In this document: positions 1 through 9,587 of the stretch, piece by piece
How the letters are laid out: each line of letters opens with the position of its first letter
Numbering within the stretch: position 1 is the stretch's first letter
NCBI RefSeq assembly: GCF_037120725.1
Contig: NZ_JBBAXC010000002.1
Coordinates: forward strand, 124,001 to 188,000
Direction of reading: 5' to 3'
DNA length: 64,000 nucleotides
Source of the DNA: Bacillus spongiae
GTDB taxonomy: Bacteria > Bacillota > Bacilli > Bacillales > Bacillaceae_K
Made by a program: the position numbers and the translations under genes
Notes under the pieces: generated by a model
What the model saw: the letters and a program-made list of their open reading frames with translations, nothing else
What the model was told of the DNA's origin: nothing
The model's database searches: none

Positions 1-86
1 CGTCATCTTAATCTTATAAACATGAAAAAGTTCATAGGATATTCCTATGAACTTCAATAGTATGTTACTTGACGATATATGATAAA

Positions 87-1700
87 TTACTCTGACGTAT
101 ACTCTTTTTCGTCAGTATGTTTATGATACTCATCACTATGATTCGTTCCACCCTCATATTCATCATTTGAATCATCGTGAGTAAACTCTAACTTATCCTT
201 TACACCTAATAGATGTGCTAACTTTACAGGTACTTGTGCATTATCATAATAACCATTAAAATACTCGGCTCCTGTACCAATTGCACTTAAAGGAATTCTT
301 ACACCTGTGTGGATTTCAGTTGTCCATCCAATATTTCCCCTAAGTGCAACAATTTCACTAATGGCTAAACCAGTTTTGGTGTAGTAGTAACCAATATCAT
401 TGTTTTCATTATCGTCTGATTCCTCATCCATAGCTTTATTTATAATTTCTAGTTCTTTTTCACTTAACTCTCCCAATCCGTAATCGTTGCTTAGATAATG
501 TAAGAATGCTTCTCTATCCTTATTAAATTCTTCAGTAAACTTCGTTTGAGCTACGTCTTCAATTGAATGATTACCAACTAATTTATCTAAATGTAACATG
601 TATTCCTGGGTTGTTTTGCCGTCTTTATCATAATCTCCTAATCTTCCCCCTAACGTAAGTCCTCCTGTTTCGTGGTCAGCAGTCACTAAGATTAGGGTTT
701 CATCAGGATGCTTTTCATAGAATGCTAATGCTTCATCAATTGCTTTATCCAATTCTAGCGTTTCTTCAATGACTCCAAGAGCATCGTTTGCGTGAGCAGC
801 ATGGTCAATTCTTCCTCCTTCTACCATTAAGAAGAATCCACTGTCTTCCCCTTTGTTATATAGAAATTCAATTCCTTTTTTAGTCATTTGATCTAATCTA
901 GGATACTCTTTGCCTTCTTTTTCTGTTTCATCTCTATCAATTACATAAGGAATGTGTGAATAAGAGAACAGCCCTAAAACTTTTTCCTCTTTAGTTATGT
1001 CTTCAGATAAGAATTTAGTAGTGTCCTTCTCACTTAAGAAAATCGTATAACCTTCATCTTCAAAGGATTCAATTAACCCAGAATCTTCTCTTTTTGAATT
1101 TAACCCCATATCATTATCTTCCCCAACGAAATGTCTGTATCCTCCGCCTGCTAAGAAATCGACACCAGATTCTAAATAATCCTCTGCAATTTCATTTGCA
1201 TTTTCTCTTGAATCTTGATGACTTGCAAAAGATGCTGGTGTTGCATGAGTCATTCGCGTTGACGTAATAAGACCAGTTTGGAACCCTTCTTTTTCTAAAG
1301 CTTCAATAATTGTTGGTTTACTCGTTTTATCATCTTCCATTCCAATGGCTCCATTATACGTTTTGTACCCACTTGATAATGAAGTTCCCGCAGCTCCTGA
1401 ATCTGTAATTAGAGTATCTGAGGAGTGTGTACTAATATCAGCTGCCACTGGTAAAGTGTGCATGGATAAAATATCTGTATTTCCCATAACCGTATTTTTA
1501 TAGTATTCTGTTAAACTTCTTTGCGGCATACCCATGCCGTCCCCTATAAATAGAAATACGTATTTTGGTTGTTCAATCTCACTTTTAGCTGCAGACTTCA
1601 CTTCTTTATTATGATCTTTTTCAACTTCAGTATTAGATGTACATCCAACTAAGCCTGTCATAATTAATGTGCTCGCTAATAATTTCTTTACTTTTTTCAT
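87..1700 (-). CDS. Alkaline phosphatase, secreted lipoprotein
   Basis: Hydrolyses phosphate monoesters outside the membrane to supply phosphate. The 537-residue protein starts with a lipoprotein signal ending in LVGC (about residue 20), so it should be anchored to the outer membrane leaflet. Alkaline phosphatase motifs appear in order: IGDGMGM (about 53) for metal binding, TDSGAAGTS (about 99) with the nucleophilic serine, GGRIDHAAHAND (about 296) and TADHETGG (about 341), then a late His in EIHTG. An Asp/Glu-rich insert lies near residue 430 and the C-terminus is acidic and His-rich. The start follows a good ribosome site (GGAGGGATC). A PhoP box upstream suggests induction by phosphate starvation. 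It stands alone at the window edge. The exact B. subtilis equivalent (phoA, phoB or other) is not decided. Confidence 0.93.
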   Translation of the reverse strand: MKKVKKLLASTLIMTGLVGCTSNTEVEKDHNKEVKSAAKSEIEQPKYVFLFIGDGMGMPQRSLTEYYKNTVMGNTDILSMHTLPVAADISTHSSDTLITDSGAAGTSLSSGYKTYNGAIGMEDDKTSKPTIIEALEKEGFQTGLITSTRMTHATPASFASHQDSRENANEIAEDYLESGVDFLAGGGYRHFVGEDNDMGLNSKREDSGLIESFEDEGYTIFLSEKDTTKFLSEDITKEEKVLGLFSYSHIPYVIDRDETEKEGKEYPRLDQMTKKGIEFLYNKGEDSGFFLMVEGGRIDHAAHANDALGVIEETLELDKAIDEALAFYEKHPDETLILVTADHETGGLTLGGRLGDYDKDGKTTQEYMLHLDKLVGNHSIEDVAQTKFTEEFNKDREAFLHYLSNDYGLGELSEKELEIINKAMDEESDDNENNDIGYYYTKTGLAISEIVALRGNIGWTTEIHTGVRIPLSAIGTGAEYFNGYYDNAQVPVKLAHLLGVKDKLEFTHDDSNDEYEGGTNHSDEYHKHTDEKEYTSE

Positions 1701-1767
1701 GAATATGATCCCTCCTATATGTCTAAAGAAATTCTACATTCTTAAGATGAACTCAATATTTTTTCGT

Positions 1768-1806
1768 TGTTAAATATATGTAAATAATTCATTAATAGTT
1801 AATAAA
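1768..1806 (-). promoter_or_regulatory. PhoP box upstream of alkaline phosphatase
   Basis: Read on the minus strand, four hexamers sit exactly 11 bp apart: TTTATT, TTAATG, TTTACA, TTAACA. The Bacillus PhoP~P target is TT(A/T/C)A(C/T)A repeated with about 11-bp spacing; the last two match fully and the first two at five of six positions. The box ends about 67 bp before the start codon. No good SigA -35 is seen, as is usual for PhoP-activated promoters. PhoP control is inferred. Confidence 0.7.
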
Positions 1807-1883
1807 AGTAATTTACATTCATATATTTATATAATTAAAATAAAAAACTAGTCCTAATACACATATGTATATTTTTAATAGTA

Positions 1884-1914
1884 GACAAAAAAACACTGGT
1901 AGATCAGTACGTGT
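1884..1914. repeat. 31-bp direct repeat, copy 1, with imperfect palindrome
   Basis: This copy matches 2037-2067 at 28 of 31 positions. It contains CACTGGTAGATCAGTA (1894-1909), an imperfect palindrome around a 4-bp spacer. It lies between the divergent upstream region of the phosphatase and the end of rnjA, with no gene nearby in which it would be coding. The symmetry resembles a TetR-family operator. The function is unknown. Confidence 0.6.
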
Positions 1915-2036
1915 TAAGGCTGCCAATTGATCTCATATAAAAAAATCAACATTAAAATTTAACAAAGGTTAAGGGAAAAAGAAGGGGAGGGGGGAGTAAG
2001 TAAGACAGATACGGAAAGTGGATGTACGTAAAGGAC

Positions 2037-2067
2037 GACAAAAAAATACTGATAGGTCAGTACGTGT
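2037..2067. repeat. 31-bp direct repeat, copy 2, with perfect palindrome
   Basis: The second copy lies 153 bp after the first. It holds TACTGATAGGTCAGTA (2047-2062), where TACTGA and TCAGTA are exact reverse complements around TAGG. Between the copies (1960-1996) is a purine-only G-rich run. A 27-codon frame (2022-2105) crosses this copy but has no credible ribosome site. Apart from the PhoP box and these repeats, I see nothing recognisable between 1701 and 2251. Confidence 0.6.
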
Positions 2068-2251
2068 TCAGACGATCGAAAAACTTTAATAGCTTATATA
2101 TGTAAATTTATGCATTTATTTAATTGGAAAAAGATATTACATATTTGAAGGCAATAAACGTATTTCATCCAAGAAAATCAGAGGGCGTTTTTGTGTAATT
2201 AGTACTCTGAGAACCATCTGCTGCGAAAGAAAAACTAATACAAAAACCTGC

Positions 2252-2286
2252 CTCCCTTGTAATAGGGGGCAGGTTTGTTGTTGTAA
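2252..2286 (-). terminator. Terminator of the rpoY-rnjA unit
   Basis: On the minus strand AAACCTGCC pairs with GGCAGGTTT, with an inner CCCT/AGGG stem and one bulge, and TTTTTG follows. It lies 8 bp beyond the rnjA stop codon. Confidence 0.8.
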
Positions 2287-2293
2287 GTGCTCG

Positions 2294-3961
2294 TTATACT
2301 TCCATAATGATTGGTAAAATCATTGGACGTCTTTTTGTTTTTTCGTATAAGAAAGGAGCAAGTGTGTCGGTCACTTCATTCTTAATTTCAGACCATTGCG
2401 TAGTCTTTTTCTCCAGTAAAATATTTAAATGCTTTGTAATGAGGTTCTGTGCTTCGTTAATTAAATCACCTGATTCCCTCATGTAAACGAATCCTCGAGA
2501 AATTAAATCTGGTCCAGAGGCTATCTTAAAGTCCTTCATATTAATACTTACTACGACAATCACTAATCCTTCTTCAGATAAAATTCGACGGTCACGCAAC
2601 ACAATATTTCCGATATCACCGATGCCACTACCGTCAATATAAACATTACCTGAAGGGATTTTTCCAGCAACACTAGCGGTATCTGAACTTAGTGCTAACA
2701 CTTCTCCATTGTCCATGATATAGCAATGCTCAGCCTCAACACCACAATCAACGGCAAGACTAGCGTGCATTTTCTGCATTCGGAATTCACCATGTATCGG
2801 CATAAAGAATTTTGGTTTCATCAGGCGGAGCATTAGCTTTTGTTCTTCTTGCCCACCATGTCCAGAAGTATGAATATCATTTAGAGAGCCATGAATAACG
2901 TCTGCTCCTGCTCTAAATAATAAGTTAATCGTCCTATTAACACTTATTGTATTCCCTGGAATTGGAGAAGAAGAGAATACAACGGTGTCTCCTGGCTGAA
3001 TTTGAATCTGACGATGTGTACCACCAGCGATTCGAGATAAAGCGGCCATTGGTTCACCTTGACTACCCGTACAAAGAATTGTGACTTCGTTTGCTGGTAA
3101 ACGATTTATTTGGTTCGGCTCAATAAAGGTTTCTTTTGGAGCTTGAATATAGCCAAGTTCTTGCCCAATCTGAATGGATGATTCCATGCTTCTTCCGAAT
3201 ATGGCCACTTTACGACCATGTAGAACGGCTGCTTCAATTACTTGCTGAAGTCTGTGAATATTAGATGCAAATGTAGCAAAAATAATTCGACCATCTACTT
3301 TTCGGAAAATGTCATGAATACTGTCGCCAACTCGACGTTCTGACATTGTGAAGTTAGGTACCTCACTATTCGTACTGTCAGATAATAGGCATAGGACGCC
3401 CTCTTTTCCAATTTCAGCCATTTTGGTTAAGTTTGCAGGCTCACCAACAGGTGTAAAGTCAAATTTAAAGTCTCCTGTATGAACGACGTTTCCAGGAGGT
3501 GTTTTCACAACAATACCGTACGAATCTGGAATACTGTGAGTTGTTCTAAAGAATGTCACAGATGTTTTTCTGAATTTAATAAGGTCATCTTCTTTTATGA
3601 CATTAAGCTTCGCAGTACGAAGTAAACCGTGCTCTTCAAGTTTATTTTTGATTAAACCAATAGCTAATTTTCCGCCATAAATAGGGACATTCACTTGTCT
3701 TAATAAATAGGGGATTCCACCGATATGATCTTCATGACCATGAGTAATGAATAAGCCTTTAATCTTATCCACATTTTTCACTAAGTACGTATAATCTGGA
3801 ATGACATAGTCAATGCCGAGAAGCTCGTCCTCAGGAAATTTGATTCCCGCATCAATTAAAATAATTTCATCTTGGAACTGTACGCCGTAAGTATTTTTTC
3901 CGATTTCACCCAAACCGCCCAGGGCAAAAACAGCTGTTTGATCATTTTTTACAAATTTCAT
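2294..3961 (-). CDS. rnjA: Ribonuclease J1
   Basis: A 5'-3' exo- and endoribonuclease central to mRNA decay and RNA processing, acting in the cytoplasm and associated with other decay proteins. The 555-residue protein is a metallo-beta-lactamase with the zinc motif HGHEDHIGG near residue 74, followed by the beta-CASP region ([25 protein letters not shown]) and a C-terminal domain ending in MILPIIMEV. The frame is open 17 codons further upstream, but the protein starts at MKFVKNDQ, as in B. subtilis RNase J1. rpoY lies 7 bp upstream on the same strand, so the two are co-transcribed and end at the hairpin at 2252-2286. Confidence 0.97.
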   Translation of the reverse strand: MKFVKNDQTAVFALGGLGEIGKNTYGVQFQDEIILIDAGIKFPEDELLGIDYVIPDYTYLVKNVDKIKGLFITHGHEDHIGGIPYLLRQVNVPIYGGKLAIGLIKNKLEEHGLLRTAKLNVIKEDDLIKFRKTSVTFFRTTHSIPDSYGIVVKTPPGNVVHTGDFKFDFTPVGEPANLTKMAEIGKEGVLCLLSDSTNSEVPNFTMSERRVGDSIHDIFRKVDGRIIFATFASNIHRLQQVIEAAVLHGRKVAIFGRSMESSIQIGQELGYIQAPKETFIEPNQINRLPANEVTILCTGSQGEPMAALSRIAGGTHRQIQIQPGDTVVFSSSPIPGNTISVNRTINLLFRAGADVIHGSLNDIHTSGHGGQEEQKLMLRLMKPKFFMPIHGEFRMQKMHASLAVDCGVEAEHCYIMDNGEVLALSSDTASVAGKIPSGNVYIDGSGIGDIGNIVLRDRRILSEEGLVIVVVSINMKDFKIASGPDLISRGFVYMRESGDLINEAQNLITKHLNILLEKKTTQWSEIKNEVTDTLAPFLYEKTKRRPMILPIIMEV

Positions 3962-3968
3962 AATTTGC

Positions 3969-4175
3969 TTAGTTCTCCACTTTGAAGTTAGGACTTTGTT
4001 TTTCATATTCAAGGTGGTTCTCTAGTACGGCTTGAACAAACTCAATATTGTATGGACGGTCTTTTAAAGTTTGGCGTACTTCTCTTTCAGAATTTGCTTC
4101 GACATAAGTCGTCTTCGTGTGTTCACGAACGGGTGCTTCCTTTTTACTTTCTTGGTAATACACTTTGTAAATCAT
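3969..4175 (-). CDS. rpoY: RNA polymerase epsilon subunit
   Basis: A small RNA polymerase-associated subunit found in Firmicutes (formerly YkzG), with a fold related to the phage T7 inhibitor Gp2. The 68-residue protein starts MIYKVYYQE and keeps the central [13 protein letters not shown] and YNIEFVQ segments. It is 7 bp upstream of rnjA, the usual Bacillus pairing. The start has an AGGAGAG-type ribosome site. The length is within the normal 67-70 residues. Confidence 0.95.
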   Translation of the reverse strand: MIYKVYYQESKKEAPVREHTKTTYVEANSEREVRQTLKDRPYNIEFVQAVLENHLEYEKQSPNFKVEN

Positions 4176-4338
4176 TTCTTTCTCTCCTTATCCGTTATCA
4201 AAGTAACTTTTTCTATTATATAAAAAGTTATCAACTTTTTCATGTATTCTTGCGTATTAGTTGATATCTTTATATGTAGGTTTCAAAGTCTTATGAATAG
4301 TTTGATGACCTTAGTTTTGCAATATAGTGAAGTGTAAA

Positions 4339-4371
4339 ATAAGAAGAAGCCCTCCTAAACGTGAAGGGCTT
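4339..4371 (-). terminator. Hairpin after the 23-aa peptide gene
   Basis: On the minus strand AAGCCCTTC pairs with GGAGGGCTT (9 bp with one G-U pair, 7-nt loop), followed by CTTCTTATTTT. The hairpin begins 7 bp after the peptide stop codon. The T-tract is interrupted, so strength is uncertain. Confidence 0.6.
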
Positions 4372-4377
4372 ACACAT

Positions 4378-4449
4378 TTAAGCGATTGTTTTTTTTCTGA
4401 GTAAGTCTTTCCATTGTTTAAGCAGCTTTTTACGCAGCTTTTTCAACAT
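4378..4449 (-). CDS. 23-residue cationic amphipathic peptide (novel)
   Basis: A 24-codon frame encodes a peptide of 23 residues with eight Lys, two Arg and one Asp, net charge about +9. Leu or Trp at positions 2, 5, 9, 10, 13, 16 and 17 fall on one face of an alpha-helix, so it should bind membranes or an acidic partner. The gene has full signals: AAGGAGTG 7 bp before ATG, a SigA-like promoter (4472-4500) and a hairpin after the stop. A 10-bp unit (AAAAAGCTGC) is duplicated 12 bp apart within the frame and creates the KKLR/KKLL core. It lies divergent to ykrA and downstream of nothing on its strand. I recognise no family. It could be a host-defence-like peptide, a membrane-associated regulator, a toxin, or a leader peptide. 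Confidence 0.65.
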   Translation of the reverse strand: MLKKLRKKLLKQWKDLLRKKTIA

Positions 4450-4471
4450 GGTAGATCACTCCTTATTAGTC

Positions 4472-4500
4472 ATTTTAACTATTTTCTTCTTTAAAGTAAA
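4472..4500 (-). promoter_or_regulatory. SigA-type promoter for the 23-aa peptide gene
   Basis: On the minus strand TTTACT (-35), 17 bp, then TAAAAT (-10). Transcription would begin near 4465, giving a leader of about 16 nt with the ribosome site at its very front. Confidence 0.55.
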
Positions 4501-4662
4501 GGTGAAGGCGCACGTGATAATATTTTGATGATATTAGTATGTGATAATGAAGGAAAAACTATTATGGATATATTTTCCTTAACACTTAAGGAAATTGACA
4601 TTTCACGTGATTATGTTTACGTTTATGTCTGAACAGGGGAAATTTGATTAAAGGAGTTAAAA

Positions 4663-5433
4663 ATGAGTAAGGTTGTGTTTTTTGATATAGACGGTACGCT
4701 TTTAGATCATGATAAGAATCTACCTGTTGAGACAAAGGCTGCGATTAGGCAGCTTCAAAAAAATGGGACATATGTAGCTATTGCGACAGGTAGGGCACCA
4801 TTTATGTTTGAATCATTACGGAAAGAATTGTCCATTGATTCATATGTCAGCTTTAATGGGCAATATGTTGTATTTGAAAATAAGGTGATCTATACAAACC
4901 CTTTAAATATGGAACCGTTCGAACGTTTACTTCATGACGCCTCTCTTCGTTCGCATCCCATTGTGTATTTAAACGAAGAGACAATGAAGGGAAATGTTCC
5001 TCATCACCATTTTATTGAAAAAAGTATGGAGAGTTTAAAGTTTACGCACCCAGATTTTGAGGCAGATTTTTATAAAGAGAAGGAAATATATCAATCTTTA
5101 TTGTTTTGTGAGGAAGGTCAGGAGGACTATTTCCGAGAGAAATATCGCGATCTTCATTTTATTCGTTGGCATCCATATTCCGTTGATATTTTGCCAGGTG
5201 GGGGCTCAAAAGCTGAGGGGATTAAACAAATGATTAAACAATTAGGGTTTGCTCTTGAAGACGTTTATGCTTTTGGTGATGGATTAAATGATATCGAGAT
5301 GATTCAGGCTGTTGGAACTGGGGTTGTCATGGGAAATGCTACAGAAGCAGTTAAAAAGCATGCAGACTTTCTCACAAAAGATGTTTCAGAACAGGGTATT
5401 CCATATGCTCTAAAAGAATTAGGATTACTATAG
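4663..5433 (+). CDS. ykrA: HAD-family (Cof-type) phosphatase YkrA
   Basis: A cytoplasmic haloacid dehalogenase-type phosphatase of the Cof/IIB group, acting on small phosphorylated metabolites; the substrate is not known from the sequence. The 256-residue protein has motif I DIDGTLL at residue 8 with the nucleophilic Asp, motif II ATGR near 43, and motif III/IV FGDGLNDIEM near 205, with a cap domain between. The start follows AAAGGAG at good spacing. Size and position after rpoY match B. subtilis ykrA. A strong terminator follows, so it is likely monocistronic. Confidence 0.88.
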   Translation: MSKVVFFDIDGTLLDHDKNLPVETKAAIRQLQKNGTYVAIATGRAPFMFESLRKELSIDSYVSFNGQYVVFENKVIYTNPLNMEPFERLLHDASLRSHPIVYLNEETMKGNVPHHHFIEKSMESLKFTHPDFEADFYKEKEIYQSLLFCEEGQEDYFREKYRDLHFIRWHPYSVDILPGGGSKAEGIKQMIKQLGFALEDVYAFGDGLNDIEMIQAVGTGVVMGNATEAVKKHADFLTKDVSEQGIPYALKELGLL

Positions 5434-5434
5434 A

Positions 5435-5470
5435 AAAAAGCGAGTAGGTATACTCGCTTTTTGTTTTTTT
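5435..5470 (+). terminator. Terminator of ykrA
   Basis: AAAAAGCGAGTA pairs with TACTCGCTTTTT around GGTA, and a long T-run follows. A second GC-rich hairpin (about 5505-5529) precedes the end of def on the other strand but has no clear T-tract. Confidence 0.9.
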
Positions 5471-5529
5471 TTGAACTTTTCAAGTGTTTAAGTCAATGGA
5501 TTGTATAAGGGGGCCGTTTGAGTCCCCTT

Positions 5530-6084
5530 TTATCGGTCAACTGGTGTTGCCCCTTCAATTGGTGCTAGTGGTTTCTGTTTATCGATATGATCGTAAAACA
5601 TAATCCCATTTAAATGATCAATCTCATGTTGGAACACAATAGCAGGTAATCCCTTTAATCGTAATTTTTGTTCATTCCCGTCAACATCATACCCTTTAAC
5701 CGTAATTCGTGCGTAACGTGGAACATATCCAGGTATAGTAGTTTCAACGGATAAACAGCCTTCTCCAGTAGTTAAATAGGCCTTTTCCATCGAATGACTA
5801 ATGATCTTAGGGTTGAAAAGCGCAGCTTCATAAAGTGTTCCAGCTTTATCAGTGACCCTTACTGCAATCATTTTTTTGGATACATTTATTTGAGGTGCTG
5901 CTATTCCAATTCCTGAACGCAACCCATATTTTTCTGCTTTTTCAGGATCTTGACTATCTTGAACATATTGAAGCATATCCTTGAGTGTTTGTTGATCTTC
6001 TTGAGAAGGAGGTAAAGGAACAACCTCTGCTATTTTTCTTAAAGTAGGGTGTCCGTCTAGAATAATATCTTTCATCGTAATCAT
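5530..6084 (-). CDS. def: Peptide deformylase
   Basis: Removes the formyl group from the N-terminal methionine of new proteins at the ribosome. The 184-residue protein has the three metal-site motifs of type 2 deformylases: GIGIAAPQ near 59, EGCLS near 109 (Cys ligand) and QHEIDHLNG near 152 (HExxH). The frame is open 11 codons further up, but MITM preceded by GGAGG at 8 bp matches the known B. subtilis YkrB/DefB start and length. It has its own upstream region, divergent from ykyA. Confidence 0.95.
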   Translation of the reverse strand: MITMKDIILDGHPTLRKIAEVVPLPPSQEDQQTLKDMLQYVQDSQDPEKAEKYGLRSGIGIAAPQINVSKKMIAVRVTDKAGTLYEAALFNPKIISHSMEKAYLTTGEGCLSVETTIPGYVPRYARITVKGYDVDGNEQKLRLKGLPAIVFQHEIDHLNGIMFYDHIDKQKPLAPIEGATPVDR

Positions 6085-6312
6085 TTTTATATCCTCCAAG
6101 CTATTATGGCTATTCAATCTAACAGTAGTGTATCAAACTGCTAGGAAAATGTTAACCAGTGTTAATTAAAAAATAAAAGGGGTCATAAGCAAGACAGTTA
6201 TTTGGTATAATTCAACAAAAGGGAAAGGTTTGACAACGAATGACTTCACTATATATTGTCATTTCATAAAGCTACATATATAGTAAGGGTTGAAATAACA
6301 GGGGGGATTTCT

Positions 6313-6972
6313 ATGAAAAAATTATATAGTGGTATGGCAACGATGGTTTTAACATCATTAATACTTTCAGGGTGCCTCGGAGGTCAGACACCGGAAGAGA
6401 AAATGTATGAAGTGATGGAGCAAACGGTCCAAAAAGAACAACCTTTTCAAAAGGTTCAACAACCATTATCTGAACTAGAAGTTAAAGAACAGGAAATCTT
6501 TTCAACTGTCATTACTTTAGGGATGAAAGAGTATGATGAGATTGTCAAATTGTCTGATGAAGCATTGAGCAATATCGCAGAGCGAGAAGAATTATTTGAA
6601 TCTGAGAAAAAAGCATTAATAGAGGCAGAAGAACATTTTAATTCCATTAAAGAAGTTATAGGCGATATAGAAGATAAAGAACTAGGGGCGAAGGCGAAAG
6701 AATTATTGGAGATAATGAATGCCCGATATGACTCCCATGATACGTTGGTTACTGTATATGAAGAGGGGTTGAATCTTGATAAAAAGTTGTACGAAAGTCT
6801 AAAAAAAGAAGATTTAACAATGGAAGACTTTGAACAACAGATTGAAGAAGTGAATAAGGTGTATGAGAAAATTTATCAAGCCAATGAAGCCTTCAATAAA
6901 GAAACGGAAGCCTTTAATGAAAAGAAAAAAGCATTTTATAAAGAGGCAAACTTAACAGAAGCGAAGGAATAA
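6313..6972 (+). CDS. ykyA: YkyA-family lipoprotein
   Basis: Putative cell-wall-binding lipoprotein of unknown role. The 219-residue protein has a lipoprotein signal ending in LSGC (about residue 20). The rest is almost wholly charged helix (Glu/Lys-rich, for example EEHFNSIKEVIGD and EKIYQANEAFNKE) and should form a long coiled coil at the cell surface. The ATG at 6313 is preferred to the open frame from 6256 because GGGGGG lies 6-7 bp before it and the signal peptide then begins at MKK. Position between def and pdhA is as in B. subtilis. Confidence 0.85.
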   Translation: MKKLYSGMATMVLTSLILSGCLGGQTPEEKMYEVMEQTVQKEQPFQKVQQPLSELEVKEQEIFSTVITLGMKEYDEIVKLSDEALSNIAEREELFESEKKALIEAEEHFNSIKEVIGDIEDKELGAKAKELLEIMNARYDSHDTLVTVYEEGLNLDKKLYESLKKEDLTMEDFEQQIEEVNKVYEKIYQANEAFNKETEAFNEKKKAFYKEANLTEAKE

Positions 6973-6994
6973 GCGAATTGAATAGGAATGATAA

Positions 6995-7027
6995 GGCCAC
7001 TGCATCGTAGAAGTGGCTATTTTTTTG
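6995..7027 (+). terminator. Terminator of ykyA
   Basis: GCCACT (6996-7001) pairs with AGTGGC (7012-7017), and TATTTTTTTG follows. It separates ykyA from the pdh operon. Confidence 0.75.
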
Positions 7028-7165
7028 TTCATTATTAAAAGAGAATATGGTCTGTTTCTAATATAGTACAGAGAAAAATAACTATATAATACAGTTCTAA
7101 TATATCAATGGGAAAGCAGGGAGGAATCTTGGTAGAAAGTTATTAAATTCTTGAAGATTTACTAA

Positions 7166-7195
7166 TTGACTTTAATGATTTTTGTATTGTACACT
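7166..7195 (+). promoter_or_regulatory. Predicted promoter of pdhABCD with long leader
   Basis: TTGACT (7166-7171), 18 bp, TACACT (7190-7195). Transcription from about 7202 would give a leader of about 215 nt before pdhA. In the leader AGGTTA (from about 7327) can pair with TAACCT (about 7359), but no known riboswitch is recognised. The rest of the 6973-7417 gap shows nothing else. Confidence 0.45.
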
Positions 7196-7378
7196 ATGAA
7201 GCGAACACATATTATTGTATTAGTGTTAAAAGAAATGATATTAATACAGTTTAATGTCGATCATGATCTCATAATGCGGGTTTCTTTTCCTGGATTATGG
7301 AAAAATAATAAGAGATCTATCCCAAAGGTTAGATGTGGTAGAATGTGTGAATCTTGGGTAACCTATCTCTGTATGTAA

Positions 7379-8533
<1,155 letters not shown>

Positions 8534-8536
8534 GCC

Positions 8537-9514
8537 ATGGCGCAAATGACAATGATTCAAGCGATCACGGATGCACTGCGTACGGAGCTTAAGAACGATG
8601 AAAACGTTCTTGTGTTTGGTGAAGACGTAGGCTTAAACGGTGGGGTATTCCGTGCAACTGAAGGTCTTCAAAAAGAATTTGGAGAAGATCGTGTATTTGA
8701 TACACCGCTTGCTGAGTCTGGAATAGGTGGATTAGCAATCGGTATGGCATTAGAAGGGTACCGTCCAGTGCCTGAAATTCAGTTCTTTGGTTTCGTATAT
8801 GAAGTAATGGATTCAGTAAGTGGACAAATTGCTCGTTTACGCTATCGTACTGGTGGTGTATTTAACGCCCCAATTACTATTCGTTCTCCATTTGGTGGAG
8901 GAGTTCACACTCCTGAACTTCATGCTGATAGCTTAGAAGGATTAATGGCACAGCAACCTGGATTAAAAGTGGTTATTCCATCTACTCCTTACGATGCAAA
9001 AGGGCTGTTGATATCTGCTATTAGAGATAATGACCCAGTAATCTTCTTAGAGCATATGAAATTATATCGTTCTTTCCGTCAGGATGTACCAGAAGAAGAA
9101 TATACGATTCCACTAGGGAAAGCAGACGTAAAGCGTGAGGGTGCTGATTTAACGATTGTTTCTTATGGCGCGATGGTTCACGAATCAATTAAAGCGGCTG
9201 AAGAGCTAGAAAAAGAAGGACATTCAGTAGAAGTTATTGACCTTCGTTCTATTGCTCCATTAGATATTGAAACGATTATTGCTTCAGTTGAAAAAACGGG
9301 TCGTGCTATTGTCGTTCAGGAAGCTCAAAAACAAGCAGGGATCGCAGCGGACGTTGTGGCTGAAATTACAGAGCGTGCCATTTTAAGCCTTGAAGCACCG
9401 GTATTACGTGTAGCTGCACCAGATACAGTGTACCCATTCTCACAAGCTGAACCTATTTGGCTTCCAAATCATAAAGACGTTCTAGAAACGGCGAAAAAAG
9501 TATTAAACTTCTAA
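8537..9514 (+). CDS. pdhB: Pyruvate dehydrogenase E1 beta subunit
   Basis: Partner of PdhA in the alpha2-beta2 E1 component. The 325-residue protein has the transketolase pyrimidine-binding region ([12 protein letters not shown] near 27, with the Glu that activates thiamine diphosphate at about residue 29) and the C-terminal transketolase domain ([11 protein letters not shown] near 234, EEAQKQAG-like segment near 270). It follows pdhA by 3 bp, with GGAG in the end of pdhA as its ribosome site. The 73 bp between pdhB and pdhC include an imperfect GGAAGGG/CTCTTCC hairpin, which could be a processing or partial termination site. Confidence 0.97.
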   Translation: MAQMTMIQAITDALRTELKNDENVLVFGEDVGLNGGVFRATEGLQKEFGEDRVFDTPLAESGIGGLAIGMALEGYRPVPEIQFFGFVYEVMDSVSGQIARLRYRTGGVFNAPITIRSPFGGGVHTPELHADSLEGLMAQQPGLKVVIPSTPYDAKGLLISAIRDNDPVIFLEHMKLYRSFRQDVPEEEYTIPLGKADVKREGADLTIVSYGAMVHESIKAAEELEKEGHSVEVIDLRSIAPLDIETIIASVEKTGRAIVVQEAQKQAGIAADVVAEITERAILSLEAPVLRVAAPDTVYPFSQAEPIWLPNHKDVLETAKKVLNF

Positions 9515-9587
9515 ATTAGATAAAGTGGAAGGGGGTATCTTTGACTCTCTTCCTATTGAACTAAATATATAACAGGAGGGAATATCC

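Noticed and set aside
4052-4264. A 70-codon plus-strand frame over rpoY
   Set aside because: It lies antisense to rpoY and its upstream region, with hydrophobic random composition and no start signal.
7166-7378. A 70-codon open frame ahead of pdhA
   Set aside because: It starts inside the predicted promoter, has no ribosome site and resembles no protein; better read as the pdhA leader.
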